Assembly (NCBI RefSeq): GCF_023630255.1
Contig: NZ_JALPRS010000005.1
Coordinates: forward strand, 1 to 64,000
Reading direction: 5' to 3'
Length of the DNA stretch: 64,000 nucleotides
DNA from: Pontibacter deserti
Lineage (GTDB): Bacteria; Bacteroidota; Bacteroidia; Cytophagales; Hymenobacteraceae
The translations under genes were made by a program, and so were the position numbers. This document shows positions 1-8,314 of the stretch, in pieces (the stretch's first letter is position 1; every line of letters begins with the position of its first letter). The notes beneath the pieces were generated by a model. The model was given only the letters and a program-made list of their open reading frames with translations, had not been told where the DNA came from and searched no databases.

Positions 1-255
1 GTTGGACCACTATAAAACTGTAGCTAGCGCGTTTGCCATGCCTGTCCCTGCCGGGCCAGTTGCACCAGGAGATGCAACACCATCGTTAGTCGCGAGTCTA
101 GAGACTCACGCCAGCAGAACTTTATTTAAAATTCCATCAATCTATTAACCCTGCAAATCCTGATTAAAACAAAAATAAAGGAGACAAAGTATAAACCTCA
201 TCTCCCTCATTCATAATTCATAATTTCGAATTCATAATTGCCCGAAGGGCGTGCA
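1..255. other. Left-edge non-coding DNA with hairpins
   Basis: No convincing gene is visible. Two small inverted repeats occur: GTTGCA-N8-TGCAAC around 59-78, and GAGTC-TAGA-GACTC at 94-107. From about 200 to 240 there is AT-rich DNA in which an ATTCATAATT-type word recurs. The downstream gene on the minus strand ends at 256, so this region is its 3' flank. Confidence 0.6.
91..110. repeat. REP-like hairpin
   Basis: An inverted repeat with a five-base perfect stem (GAGTC/GACTC) and a TAGA loop, extended outward by two more pairs after one mismatch. Read on the minus strand it is preceded by GCTGG, as is the hairpin in the transposase-flanking repeats at 5779-5828 and 6403-6452. It may be a dispersed REP copy of another subtype; this is an inference from shape and a few shared bases. 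Confidence 0.4.
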
Positions 256-1053
256 TTACCAACTGCTGCTGGCACCGCCACCGCCGAAGGAACCTCCACC
301 GAAGCCGCCAAAACCTCCTCCGCCTCCTCCGAAGCCACCACCTCCGCCTCCGAATATACCGCCACCGGAACGGAAAGTACCGAAACCTCCAGGAATAAAA
401 ATAGGTCCACCTAGCGTGCGCGAATAACCTCTGCCACCACGGCCTCCACCACCGCCTCTGCCAAACCTGGAAAGTATAAAAAGCAATAGCAGCGCTATGA
501 TAATGATAAACAGAAGCGATGGGCCTCCTTCATCTTCGTAACTGGCTGTTGGGTCGGCCTGGTAGGCACCGGCAGCTCTTGTAATGATGATATCTGTGGC
601 CTCGTTTAAGCCTTTGTAAAATTCGCCCTGCTGAAAATTAGGCTTGATAACGAACTCGGTAATTTCCTTGGCTTTGGCATCTGGCACTAAATGTTCCATG
701 CCATAGCCTGTGCGTAGTGTAATTTTGCGCTCGTTTTTGGCAATTAATAACAGTATGCCGTTATCATTTTTCTTACCACCTATTCCCCATTGTTCCCCCA
801 GTCTGTCTGCATAGTCGGCCACTTCGTAATCGCCGATGGATGTAAGCGTAACTATAGCTATCTGGGTAGAGGTGGTATCGTTATAATTTACCAGTTTCTG
901 CTCCAGCGCCGCTTCTTCTTCCTGGCTCAGGATGTCGGCCATGTCGTTAACCAGGCGTGGCGGGTTAGGGCGCGGCGGAAAATCTTTATCCTGGGCAAAA
1001 ACCAGCAGGCTTAGGCAGCAAAAGCACAGAAAAAGTATAGCGTGTTTAAGCAT
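256..1053 (-). CDS. TPM-domain (YgcG-type) membrane protein
   Basis: A 265-residue exported protein of the TPM (DUF477, YgcG/Psb32) family. A signal peptide covers residues 1-20 (ending LVFA), the TPM domain about 33-160, and a single membrane helix 179-195. The tail (198-265) is almost entirely Gly with Phe/Ser and ends SSSW. This layout is typical of YgcG proteins, whose biochemical role is poorly defined; plant relatives act in photosystem II repair. It is the last gene of an apparent lemA-TPM-TPM operon and follows the second TPM gene by six bases. The Gly-rich tail is a family trait and not a sign of degradation. Confidence 0.88.
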   Translation of the reverse strand: MLKHAILFLCFCCLSLLVFAQDKDFPPRPNPPRLVNDMADILSQEEEAALEQKLVNYNDTTSTQIAIVTLTSIGDYEVADYADRLGEQWGIGGKKNDNGILLLIAKNERKITLRTGYGMEHLVPDAKAKEITEFVIKPNFQQGEFYKGLNEATDIIITRAAGAYQADPTASYEDEGGPSLLFIIIIALLLLFILSRFGRGGGGGRGGRGYSRTLGGPIFIPGGFGTFRSGGGIFGGGGGGFGGGGGGFGGFGGGSFGGGGASSSW

Positions 1054-1059
1054 AGTGTG

Positions 1060-1497
1060 TTATTGTCCGAAAGAGATGTCGTCGCGTAATTCGTTGATGT
1101 CTCCTTCTTTGTTATAAGGGAAATGCGCTTTTAGTTGTTCGCCAGCCATACGTATGCCATTAGCGAGCCCGGTAGCGTAATGTTTTTGCTTAAAATGTCT
1201 GATCACTTCTTCGGTGATATCTTCCCAGAAATGGTCGGGTACAATGGCATTTATGCCTGCATCGCCGAGCACGGCAAACTGATGATCTTTAATAGCAATA
1301 TAAAAAAGCACACCGTTGCGCAGTTTGGTCAGGTGCATGTGCAGTTCTGCAAAAACTTCGGTGGCACGGTCCAGTACATCGCCTTCGCAATGATTCTCTA
1401 TGTGCACACGTATCTCCCCGGATGTATTCTGCTCCGCTTCCCGTATGGCAGCCAGTATAAGCTGCTCGTCTTCAGGGGTTATGGTATCTTTGGGCAT
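1060..1497 (-). CDS. TPM-domain protein, short form
   Basis: A 145-residue protein made up almost only of a TPM domain (about 10-130). The conserved block around SGEIRVHIE and the turn VLGDAGINA are visible. There is no signal peptide, so unlike its neighbour it is probably cytoplasmic or faces the cytoplasm. It lies between lemA and the exported TPM protein on the same strand, so the three are probably co-transcribed. Its molecular activity is unknown. Confidence 0.85.
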   Translation of the reverse strand: MPKDTITPEDEQLILAAIREAEQNTSGEIRVHIENHCEGDVLDRATEVFAELHMHLTKLRNGVLFYIAIKDHQFAVLGDAGINAIVPDHFWEDITEEVIRHFKQKHYATGLANGIRMAGEQLKAHFPYNKEGDINELRDDISFGQ

Positions 1498-1568
1498 GGT
1501 TTAATTGTTGGTGGTTGATTGTTGGATTGTTGATCTGGAAAAGGTAATCAGCAATTAACAATCAACAA

Positions 1569-2147
1569 TTAAAATTGTACCGTAGGGGCTTTTTGTGCTC
1601 CGGCTTCAGCTTCAAAGTAGCCTTTCTTTTCAAAGTCGAACATGCCGGCTATGATGTTGCGCGGAAACGAACGGATGTAAGAGTTATAGTCCTGCACGGT
1701 TTCGTTAAACTTGCGGCGCTCTACTGATATGCGGTTTTCGGTGCCTTCGAGCTGTGCCTGTAACTCCAGGAAGTTACGGTTGGCTTTCAGGTCAGGGTAT
1801 TGCTCCACGGTAACCAGTAAGCGGCTTAACGCACCTGATAACTCGCCCTGAGCCTGCTGGAAACGCTGGATGTTTTCTGGGGTCAGGTTATCTGGGCTGA
1901 TGTTTACGCTGGTTGCTTTTGCACGCGCTTCTATTACACGGGTCAGGGTTTCCTGCTCAAAGTTAGCAGCTCCCTTAACGGTATTTACCAGGTTTGGAAT
2001 CAGGTCGGCACGGCGCTGGTAAGCATTCTGTACGTTAGCCCAGGCAGCTTCTACGTTCTCATCTTTAGCCACCATTTCGTTATAACCGCACGACGACTGC
2101 GAAGCCAGCACTACAAATCCGATCAGGTAAAATAATAGTCTTTTCAT
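1569..2147 (-). CDS. lemA: LemA family protein
   Basis: A 192-residue LemA family protein, a helical-bundle fold anchored to the membrane. The N-terminus is a hydrophobic signal ending in SSC at Cys20. This is not a textbook lipobox, but it would fit a Bacteroidota lipoprotein. The family signature AWANVQNAYQRRADLIPNLV is present at about 35-54, followed by long helices. LemA genes often sit directly before TPM/YgcG genes, as here. The cellular function of the pair is not established. The start is an ATG with no good alternative upstream. Confidence 0.92.
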   Translation of the reverse strand: MKRLLFYLIGFVVLASQSSCGYNEMVAKDENVEAAWANVQNAYQRRADLIPNLVNTVKGAANFEQETLTRVIEARAKATSVNISPDNLTPENIQRFQQAQGELSGALSRLLVTVEQYPDLKANRNFLELQAQLEGTENRISVERRKFNETVQDYNSYIRSFPRNIIAGMFDFEKKGYFEAEAGAQKAPTVQF

Positions 2148-2338
2148 AAGTTTATGTTAGGTAGTAAGTATACGTTAATAGTTGGGCCCGTAAGGCGTTA
2201 TCAGTACGAAATTACGGCACCATCGTTTAAAGTTAGCCTTTTTATATTAAGAAAAGCCAATATTAAGATGCTGTTAAGCTACAGTTTATACTTTAGGTTA
2301 TAGCTTTAATTTAATATATTAGCAAAAAAGTATAGTTG

Positions 2339-3340
2339 ATGAAAGCAGTAATTCCGGTGGCAGGTATAGGTTCAAGGCTCCGTCCGCACACGCATACGCA
2401 GCCCAAATCGCTGTTGCCGGTGGCAGACAATACTATACTTGGCCATATCGTAGATCGCCTTCTGGAGGCCGGAATCCAGGATTTCGTGTTTATAATCGGG
2501 TACCTGGGCGAGAAGATAGAACGCTATGTGAAGGAGAAGTATCCTCAGCTAAATGCCGAGTTTGTGGTGCAGGAACCCCGCGAAGGCCTTGGTCATGCCC
2601 TCTGGATAGCCCGCCATACTTTTGAGCACGAACAAAGTATACTTATCATGCTGGGCGATGCTATAGTAGACACTGATCTGCAGCCTATACTTGATGCGCC
2701 CTATTCAGTGCTGGGTGTTAAAAAAGTGTCGAAGCCATCTATGTTCGGGGTTACTGAAGTAGGCACCGATGAGTTTGTGGTAAAGTTGGTAGAGAAACCT
2801 AGAATCCCGAAATCGAATTTTGCGCTGGTAGGGCTTTATAAAATTGCCAACCCACAAAAGCTGATCGAATCGTTGCAGCATATTATTGATGAAGACCAGC
2901 GCACTTTAGGCGAATACCACCTCACCGATGCACTAATGCACATGATCCGGAACGGGGAGCAAATGGTAAAATGGAATGTAGACCAATGGTTTGACTGTGG
3001 TCAGAAGGATACTTTACTCGAAGCAAATGCCACTTTACTGAATCGTCCGCACCTGCGCCACATTAACTATAGCCAGCAATTTCCGGGCAGCATTATCATC
3101 CCGCCGGTAACTATAGGCACAGGTTGTACCATTACCAATTCAGTTATCGGGCCAAATGTTGCTATCGGCGACGACACAACCATTACCAGTTCTATACTTA
3201 GCAATTCTATAATTGGGTCTTTTTCGGAACTGCGCAATGCTGTAATGCATGATTCTATTATCGGATCTGATGCCAGTTTTAAAGGGTTCAGTCACAGCCT
3301 CAACATCGGCGATAGTACTGAGATTAACTTCGGGCAGTAG
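2339..3340 (+). CDS. Sugar-phosphate nucleotidyltransferase
   Basis: A 333-residue enzyme of the NTP-transferase family (glucose-1-phosphate thymidylyl- or mannose-1-phosphate guanylyltransferase-like), which makes nucleotide sugars for surface polysaccharides. The nucleotide-binding loop is at the start (PVAGIGSRLRP, residues 6-16), with the conserved PKSLLPV from residue 22. A beta-strand domain carrying LGDAIVDTDL follows. The last ~90 residues show isoleucine-rich hexapeptide repeats typical of a left-handed beta-helix. I chose the ATG at 2339 over a TTG one codon upstream. The exact sugar cannot be read from the sequence. No sugar-biosynthesis genes adjoin it. Confidence 0.85.
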   Translation: MKAVIPVAGIGSRLRPHTHTQPKSLLPVADNTILGHIVDRLLEAGIQDFVFIIGYLGEKIERYVKEKYPQLNAEFVVQEPREGLGHALWIARHTFEHEQSILIMLGDAIVDTDLQPILDAPYSVLGVKKVSKPSMFGVTEVGTDEFVVKLVEKPRIPKSNFALVGLYKIANPQKLIESLQHIIDEDQRTLGEYHLTDALMHMIRNGEQMVKWNVDQWFDCGQKDTLLEANATLLNRPHLRHINYSQQFPGSIIIPPVTIGTGCTITNSVIGPNVAIGDDTTITSSILSNSIIGSFSELRNAVMHDSIIGSDASFKGFSHSLNIGDSTEINFGQ

Positions 3341-3486
3341 CAAGCTGGCAACAAAGTATAGCCTTTCCTGTTTAAGTCTTCAGTTATTAGTTGGGGTTTG
3401 TTCGTGCGGTCAACTATAGCCCTTTTCAGGATAATTACTTATCTTAGCTTTTCCCGTATCACAACCTAAACCCAGACAAAACTAAT

Positions 3487-5691
3487 ATGAAGAAATCTAC
3501 TGTTTTACTGCTGGCTGGTGGCATTACAGCCATGTCGGCATGTAAATCCACCCAAACCGAAACTACTGCCACCGGCATGAATACCAAAACCACTACTGAA
3601 GCCGCAGTTGCAACGGCTGAAACCGAATTAACTTACCCGAATACCAAAAAAGTAGACCACGTTGAGAACTACCACGGCAAGCAGATTCCTGACCCGTATC
3701 GTTGGCTCGAAACGCATAACGACGAAGTAGACCAGTGGATAAAAGCGCAGAACGAAGTAACGCAGGAATACCTGGGCGATATCGACTTCAGAGATAACAT
3801 CAAAGCACGCCTGACCGAGATCTGGAATTACCCGAAGTATGGTGCTCCATTTAAAGAAGGCGGCAAATATTATTTCTATAAGAATGATGGCTTGCAGAAC
3901 CAGAGCGTGCTATATGTGCAGGAAACCCTGGAATCTGAGCCAAAAGTATTCTTCGACCCGAACAAACTATCTTCTGACGGAACAGTGGCTTTAACAGCTT
4001 TCAGCTTTTCTAAGGATGCTAAACATGTTGCCGTAGGCACATCAAGCGGCGGTTCTGACTGGAACACCTACCAGGTAATGGATGTGGCTACCGGCAAAAT
4101 GCTGAATGATAAACTGGAGTGGGTTAAATTCTCTGGCCCAAGCTGGTATAAGGATGGTTTCTTCTATAGCCGTTACGATGCCCCAACAGAAGGCAACAAG
4201 CTGGCCAATAAAAACGAGTACCACAAAGTATATTACCACAAAATTGGTACGCCACAGAGCCAGGACAAGCTGATTCACGAAGACAAAGCACATGCGTTGC
4301 GCAACTTCTACGGCCAGACCACAGACGATGAGCGCTTCCTGATTCTAAATGCTTCGGAAGGTGCCAGCGGAGCCAACGCTTTATACTATAAAGACCTGAC
4401 TGATCCGAAATCAACTATAAAACCGATTGTAGATAACTTCGAGAGCGAATATAATGTGGTTGATAACTTCGGTGATAAACTGCTGGTGATGACGAACAAG
4501 AATGCGCCGCGCTATCGCCTGGTGATGATCGATCCGAAGAAACCACAGGAAGCCAACTGGAAAGTTATAGTTCCGGAATCGGCTAATGTTATGCAGAGCG
4601 TGTCTACGGTAGGTGGCCGTATTATTGCGAGTTACATGAAAGATGCTACCAGCCAGGTTGTGGTGTACGACCAGAACGGTAAGCAGCTGAATACGGTGGA
4701 ACTGCCAACTTTAGGTACTGTGAGCGGCTTTGGTGGTGACCAGAAAGACAAAGAGACATTCTTCACGTTCACGTCATTCACGTACCCGCCAACCATTTAT
4801 CGTTACGATGTACCAAACAATAAAGTAAGCCTGTTCCGCAAAACCGAAGTGAATGTAGATACCGAAGCTTTTGAAACGAAGCAGGTATTTTATACTTCAA
4901 AAGACGGTACCAAAGTTCCAATGTTTATCGTGCATAAAAAAGGCCTGAAACTGGATGGCACCAACCCGACTTACCTGTACGCTTACGGTGGCTTTAATAT
5001 CTCGATGACGCCAAGCTTTAGTATTGCGAACATGCTGTGGCTAGAGAACGGTGGAGTTTATGCGATGCCTAACCTGCGTGGCGGTGGCGAGTACGGCGAA
5101 GACTGGCACAAAGCCGGCATGACGCCAAATAAACAAAACGTATTCGATGACTTTATCGGAGCTGCCGAGTATCTGATCAACCAGAAATATACTTCATCAG
5201 AAAGACTGGCTGTGGCTGGTGGCTCTAACGGTGGTTTGCTGGTTGGCGCCTTTATGACGCAACGCCCTGAGCTGGCTAAAGTTGCTCTGCCTGCGGTAGG
5301 TGTAATGGACATGCTGCGCTTCCATAAGTTTACGATTGGTTGGGCGTGGGTACCAGAGTATGGCTCTTCAGACGACGCTGCCCAATTCGAGAACCTGTAT
5401 AAATTCTCGCCGTTGCACAACATTAAAGAAGGCGTTAAATACCCTGCAACTTTAGTTAAAACCGCTGATCATGATGACCGCGTAGTTCCTGCGCACTCGT
5501 TTAAGTTTATCTCCGAACTACAGGCAAAAGGCGCGCCGGGTAATCCATACTTAATCAGAGTAGATGTGCGTGCAGGCCACGGTGCCGGTAAACCAACTTC
5601 GCTGGTTATCCAGGAGTATGCAGATACTTATGCGTTCATTTACAAGAACATGGGCGTGAACCCGTACGAAGGCGAAGCTCAGAACAAATAA
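3487..5691 (+). CDS. Prolyl oligopeptidase family serine peptidase (S9A)
   Basis: A 734-residue lipoprotein peptidase of family S9A, which cleaves short peptides after proline. The signal peptide ends at a lipobox Cys (MSAC, Cys19), so the enzyme is probably anchored in the periplasm or outer membrane. The N-terminal S9 signature DPYRWLE is near residue 77, followed by a beta-propeller. The catalytic domain holds Ser580 in GGSNGG, an Asp in DHDDRV (about 661-664) and His698 in AGHGAG. All triad residues are in place and the length is normal for the family. It appears monocistronic: a 145-base gap precedes it and a strong terminator follows. Confidence 0.95.
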   Translation: MKKSTVLLLAGGITAMSACKSTQTETTATGMNTKTTTEAAVATAETELTYPNTKKVDHVENYHGKQIPDPYRWLETHNDEVDQWIKAQNEVTQEYLGDIDFRDNIKARLTEIWNYPKYGAPFKEGGKYYFYKNDGLQNQSVLYVQETLESEPKVFFDPNKLSSDGTVALTAFSFSKDAKHVAVGTSSGGSDWNTYQVMDVATGKMLNDKLEWVKFSGPSWYKDGFFYSRYDAPTEGNKLANKNEYHKVYYHKIGTPQSQDKLIHEDKAHALRNFYGQTTDDERFLILNASEGASGANALYYKDLTDPKSTIKPIVDNFESEYNVVDNFGDKLLVMTNKNAPRYRLVMIDPKKPQEANWKVIVPESANVMQSVSTVGGRIIASYMKDATSQVVVYDQNGKQLNTVELPTLGTVSGFGGDQKDKETFFTFTSFTYPPTIYRYDVPNNKVSLFRKTEVNVDTEAFETKQVFYTSKDGTKVPMFIVHKKGLKLDGTNPTYLYAYGGFNISMTPSFSIANMLWLENGGVYAMPNLRGGGEYGEDWHKAGMTPNKQNVFDDFIGAAEYLINQKYTSSERLAVAGGSNGGLLVGAFMTQRPELAKVALPAVGVMDMLRFHKFTIGWAWVPEYGSSDDAAQFENLYKFSPLHNIKEGVKYPATLVKTADHDDRVVPAHSFKFISELQAKGAPGNPYLIRVDVRAGHGAGKPTSLVIQEYADTYAFIYKNMGVNPYEGEAQNK

Positions 5692-5721
5692 CAATAAGTA
5701 TAGATCTGCCATTTATACTTC

Positions 5722-5757
5722 AGCCGCGCTGCCTGCCTCAGGTAGCGCGGCTTTTTT
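5722..5757 (+). terminator. Rho-independent terminator after prolyl oligopeptidase
   Basis: A 14-bp stem (AGCCGCGCT core, one wobble) with a three-base loop, followed by six T residues, 30 bases after the peptidase stop codon. Confidence 0.9.
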
Positions 5758-5778
5758 GTGCTCTCATCTATTTTGCCC

Positions 5779-5828
5779 TCGCTCGCGTCCCGCGAGTGTG
5801 AGCTACCAGCGGACTCCGGCCGCGTTAA
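5779..5828 (-). repeat. Left REP-like inverted repeat
   Basis: Exact inverse of 6403-6452. It contains the hairpin CTCGCG-TCC-CGCGAG and, read on the minus strand, a GTAG tetranucleotide shortly before the stem. GTAG-plus-hairpin is the form recognised by RAYT transposases in other bacteria. Confidence 0.9.
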
Positions 5829-5831
5829 TCT

Positions 5832-6362
5832 TTATAGCTCAGAAACCTTCAGCGGACTATCTGCACAAGCACTACTATACATGTAATATTCTGGCTCACT
5901 AACTATACCAGCTCGCACAGGATTCTGATGTATATAATCTACTTTCTGATCGATCACTCTGGCAGAATGAAGAGTAACAGGATGATTTATATAATTCCAA
6001 AAATGATAGCGGCTATACTGCTTGTTGCTCTTAGCAAAATGTTCAAAAACATTTAACAGCCAATCTTTTCTACTTTCCTGCGGATTGTTTTCAATTTCTT
6101 CGATGATCTTTTTGGCTGTATAGCTTTTAAACCTGCCAAGTAATTCGGTTAATTCTCCATCCTGTCTTCTGCTAATAAGGTGCAGGTGATTGGTCATAAT
6201 AACATAAGAGAAGATTTCCAGATTAAATTTTTCCTGACAGTATTTCAAATTCTCAATCAGAATATCTTTATACTCTTTTCTGGAAAAGACATCAACCCAA
6301 CCTGCGACAGTAAGTGTTACAAAGTATAGCTCACCTGTAGCTGTCTTGCGATATTCGCTCAT
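5832..6362 (-). CDS. REP-associated tyrosine transposase (RAYT, Y1 family)
   Basis: A 176-residue single-domain HUH transposase of the Y1/IS200-like superfamily. The metal-binding HxH is His59-Leu-His61 in MTNHLHLI. The nucleophile is most likely Tyr143 in VDYIHQNPVRAG, by alignment with the VDYIYINP block of E. coli TnpA-REP. Length is normal (about 165-180) and no frame disruption is seen, so the enzyme could be active. RAYTs bind and process REP hairpins as single strands and are usually domesticated, vertically inherited genes. Its identical flanking repeats support function or recent homogenisation. The coding sequence contains AAGTATA-type words like its neighbours, which argues against very recent arrival. 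Confidence 0.93.
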   Translation of the reverse strand: MSEYRKTATGELYFVTLTVAGWVDVFSRKEYKDILIENLKYCQEKFNLEIFSYVIMTNHLHLISRRQDGELTELLGRFKSYTAKKIIEEIENNPQESRKDWLLNVFEHFAKSNKQYSRYHFWNYINHPVTLHSARVIDQKVDYIHQNPVRAGIVSEPEYYMYSSACADSPLKVSEL

Positions 6363-6402
6363 AGCTTCTTTAATTTTTTAGCATAGAATACGAAAGGAAA
6401 GC

Positions 6403-6452
6403 TTAACGCGGCCGGAGTCCGCTGGTAGCTCACACTCGCGGGACGCGAGCGA
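6403..6452 (+). repeat. Right REP-like inverted repeat
   Basis: The 50-bp partner of 5779-5828. On this strand GTAG at 6425-6428 is followed by CTCACA and the stem CTCGCG-GGA-CGCGAG. It ends 76 bases before the thioesterase start, so it may lie in that gene's promoter region. Confidence 0.9.
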
Positions 6453-6528
6453 AGGAAGAATGCTTTTTTATTTAGCTACCACAGGTCATCTTCCGTACCT
6501 TAGCAACTATAAACCCAAACCTACAGCT

Positions 6529-7275
6529 ATGAAATCATACCCCGGCAAAAGCCAGTTTATAGTTCGATCCAGCGAGATAGATTACCGTGGTAAGGCTACC
6601 ATACCAGCGCTGGTAAGTTACATGCAGGAAGCCGCCTGGGAGAACACCCGTGACTTAGGAATCTCGATGTACGACTTGCTGGAGCGTGGACTGACGTGGG
6701 TGTTGCAGCGCATGCGCGTGGAGATGTTCCGGTACCCTAAGCATGGCGAAAGTATAACTGTAGAAACCTGGGCATCGGGGCGTGAACGTGTTTTCCTGCA
6801 CCGCGATTTCAGGATTTATACTTCAGATAACGAGCTGCTGGGCCAAGCAACCAGTGTGTGGCTGGTAATGGACGTGGTAAAACGCCAGATGGTATCGGTG
6901 CCTGATTTTATTATGGAGGTGGAGGTAGTGCCCAACCAAGATCCGCTGCCATTTGCCAAGGGAAAACTGTCGCAGCTACAGGAAGTACAGTACTCACAGC
7001 AAATGCCCGTGCGCTGGCACGATATAGACCTGAACCGCCACGTAACTAACACCCGTTACCTGCAATGGATACTGGATACGCTGCCAACTGATATCCTGGA
7101 AAAGCAACTGCGTGAAGTAGACATCATTTATAAAGCTGAAAGTATACTTGGTGATACAGTTTTATCAGAAGCTGGCACAGGTGAAACAGAAACTATACTT
7201 TTGCACAAACTTACCAGCCAAGAAACCGGCAAAGAACTGGTGCAAGCCAGGACGCTTTGGGAAGTATTGAGTTAG
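6529..7275 (+). CDS. Acyl-ACP thioesterase
   Basis: A 248-residue double hot-dog thioesterase of the FAT/acyl-ACP thioesterase family, which releases fatty acids from acyl carrier protein. The N-terminal hot-dog has SSEIDYRGKATIPAL and the second has the active-site block DIDLNRHVTNTRY (Asp, Asn and His as in plant FatA/FatB). I placed the start at the ATG giving MKSYPGKS. An in-frame ATG at 6460 would add 23 residues that look non-coding and would start within eight bases of the REP repeat. It is followed 65 bases later by a GNAT gene on the same strand. Confidence 0.9.
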   Translation: MKSYPGKSQFIVRSSEIDYRGKATIPALVSYMQEAAWENTRDLGISMYDLLERGLTWVLQRMRVEMFRYPKHGESITVETWASGRERVFLHRDFRIYTSDNELLGQATSVWLVMDVVKRQMVSVPDFIMEVEVVPNQDPLPFAKGKLSQLQEVQYSQQMPVRWHDIDLNRHVTNTRYLQWILDTLPTDILEKQLREVDIIYKAESILGDTVLSEAGTGETETILLHKLTSQETGKELVQARTLWEVLS

Positions 7276-7340
7276 AGAGTTTAGGAAGTTAGAAAGTTGA
7301 GAAATCGAAATACAAAAAACGAAATACGATACACAACAAC

Positions 7341-7814
7341 GTGATACAAATTAGAAAAGGTACTATAGATGACCTGCCGCAGGTGTTGCAACTGATACAG
7401 GAGCTGGCAGAGTACGAAAAGGCACCCAACGAAGTAACAAATACTCTGGAAGATATGCGTCGGGATGGTTTTGGCGAACGCCCGATATTTGAATTCTTTG
7501 TGGCAGAATCTGAAGCAGAAGGCATTGTAGGGATATCGTTATACTATACAGCTTACTCTACCTGGAAAGGCCGCACCATTTACCTGGAAGACCTGGTGGT
7601 AACTGAACGTTTGCGCCGTAGCGGAATAGGTAAAAAGCTGTTTGATGCTGTTGCCGAAGAAGCAAAACGTTTAGGAGCAAAACGTTTCAGGTGGCAGGTG
7701 CTGGACTGGAACGAGCCGGCAATTGCGTTTTATAAAAAGATTGGTGCCGAGCTGGATGGAGAATGGATGAACTGCACCATGACCGAACAGCAGATACAGG
7801 AGTACAAAGGCTAA
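7341..7814 (+). CDS. GNAT acetyltransferase, spermidine/thialysine type
   Basis: A 157-residue GCN5-related N-acetyltransferase. The block YYTAYSTWKGRTIYLEDL at about 67-84 is characteristic of the SSAT/SSAT2 (spermidine or thialysine acetyltransferase) subgroup. The acetyl-CoA loop RRSGIGKKL (about 98-106) and the C-terminal NEPAIAFYKKIGA are intact. The start is GTG; no ATG lies upstream in frame. The substrate is probably a polyamine or lysine analogue, inferred from subgroup membership only. A strong bidirectional hairpin follows. Confidence 0.9.
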   Translation: MIQIRKGTIDDLPQVLQLIQELAEYEKAPNEVTNTLEDMRRDGFGERPIFEFFVAESEAEGIVGISLYYTAYSTWKGRTIYLEDLVVTERLRRSGIGKKLFDAVAEEAKRLGAKRFRWQVLDWNEPAIAFYKKIGAELDGEWMNCTMTEQQIQEYKG

Positions 7815-7830
7815 GCTTATACTTCATAAA

Positions 7831-7872
7831 AAAGGCCTGGCTATACTTACAATCAAGTATAGTCAGGCCTTT
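7831..7872. terminator. Bidirectional terminator
   Basis: An 18-bp stem with one mismatch and a six-base loop, A-rich on the left and T-rich on the right. It lies between the convergent GNAT and DUF4286 genes. The stem itself contains the TATACTT/AAGTATA word. Confidence 0.88.
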
Positions 7873-7891
7873 AATTTATACTTCAGGTTAC

Positions 7892-8227
7892 TTATTCCTG
7901 CTCTTTACGCTCCACATTTACACCAACCACTTCCAGCATTGTCCGGAAAGAAGCATAACGGCCTGCATAGCGTTCGTTTACTTTTTGCTGCAGGGCCGGT
8001 GAGTGCTCACGCTGGTACTCCTGCAGGTCTTCTACGCTTCGGCAGGTATACTGCACGGCATAGGTAGTTCCACCTGAGGCTTCATCATCTCCCATTACCC
8101 TGCAAATCTGGTTTGCCAGGAAATAGCCTGTCCCCATTACTTCCGGAATATGTACTTCTTTCATCCATTGCAGCCATTCGTCGGCCACAGTGTTGTCTAT
8201 ACTTACAGTTACATTGTATAAAATCAT
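7892..8227 (-). CDS. DUF4286 family protein
   Basis: A 111-residue protein of the Bacteroidota family DUF4286, related to dimeric alpha-beta barrel proteins. The family signature is clear: ILYNVTVSIDN, then EWLQWMKEVHIPEVMGTGYF. Function is unknown. I start at the ATG giving MILYN; a TTG two codons upstream overlaps TACTTTTG, which matches the TAnnTTTG promoter element but lies only three bases from the ATG. If that element is used, the mRNA would be nearly leaderless. No signal peptide, so it is probably cytoplasmic. Confidence 0.85.
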   Translation of the reverse strand: MILYNVTVSIDNTVADEWLQWMKEVHIPEVMGTGYFLANQICRVMGDDEASGGTTYAVQYTCRSVEDLQEYQREHSPALQQKVNERYAGRYASFRTMLEVVGVNVERKEQE

Positions 8228-8314
8228 ATTCAAAAGTACGGAAATTTAAGCCGCTTGTATGGGCACAGCTTTTCTTTTAGAGCAATTCCGGTTTTAAGTG
8301 TAGTTTTCAGGGAG

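Larger units (their letters stand above)
5779..6452. mobile_element. Solo REP-transposase unit bounded by 50-bp inverted repeats
   Basis: A 674-bp unit in which one transposase gene is enclosed by two copies of a 50-bp sequence in inverted orientation (5779-5828 and 6403-6452), identical at every position. The left copy starts three bases after the transposase stop codon. The unit sits in the spacer between prolyl oligopeptidase and acyl-ACP thioesterase and breaks neither. This is the expected arrangement of a REP-associated tyrosine transposase with its own REP sequences. Confidence 0.9.

Noticed and set aside
1498..1568. AT-rich inverted words between the lemA and TPM genes
   Set aside because: CAATTAACAATC-like repeats are imperfect and low in complexity; no terminator or operator can be supported.
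3140..3343. Open frames on the strand opposite to strong genes, for example here
   Set aside because: They lie wholly inside well-supported coding regions in another frame, and their composition is that of shadow frames.
6460..6528. An upstream ATG for the acyl-ACP thioesterase
   Set aside because: It starts within eight bases of the REP repeat, and the extra 23 residues do not match the family.
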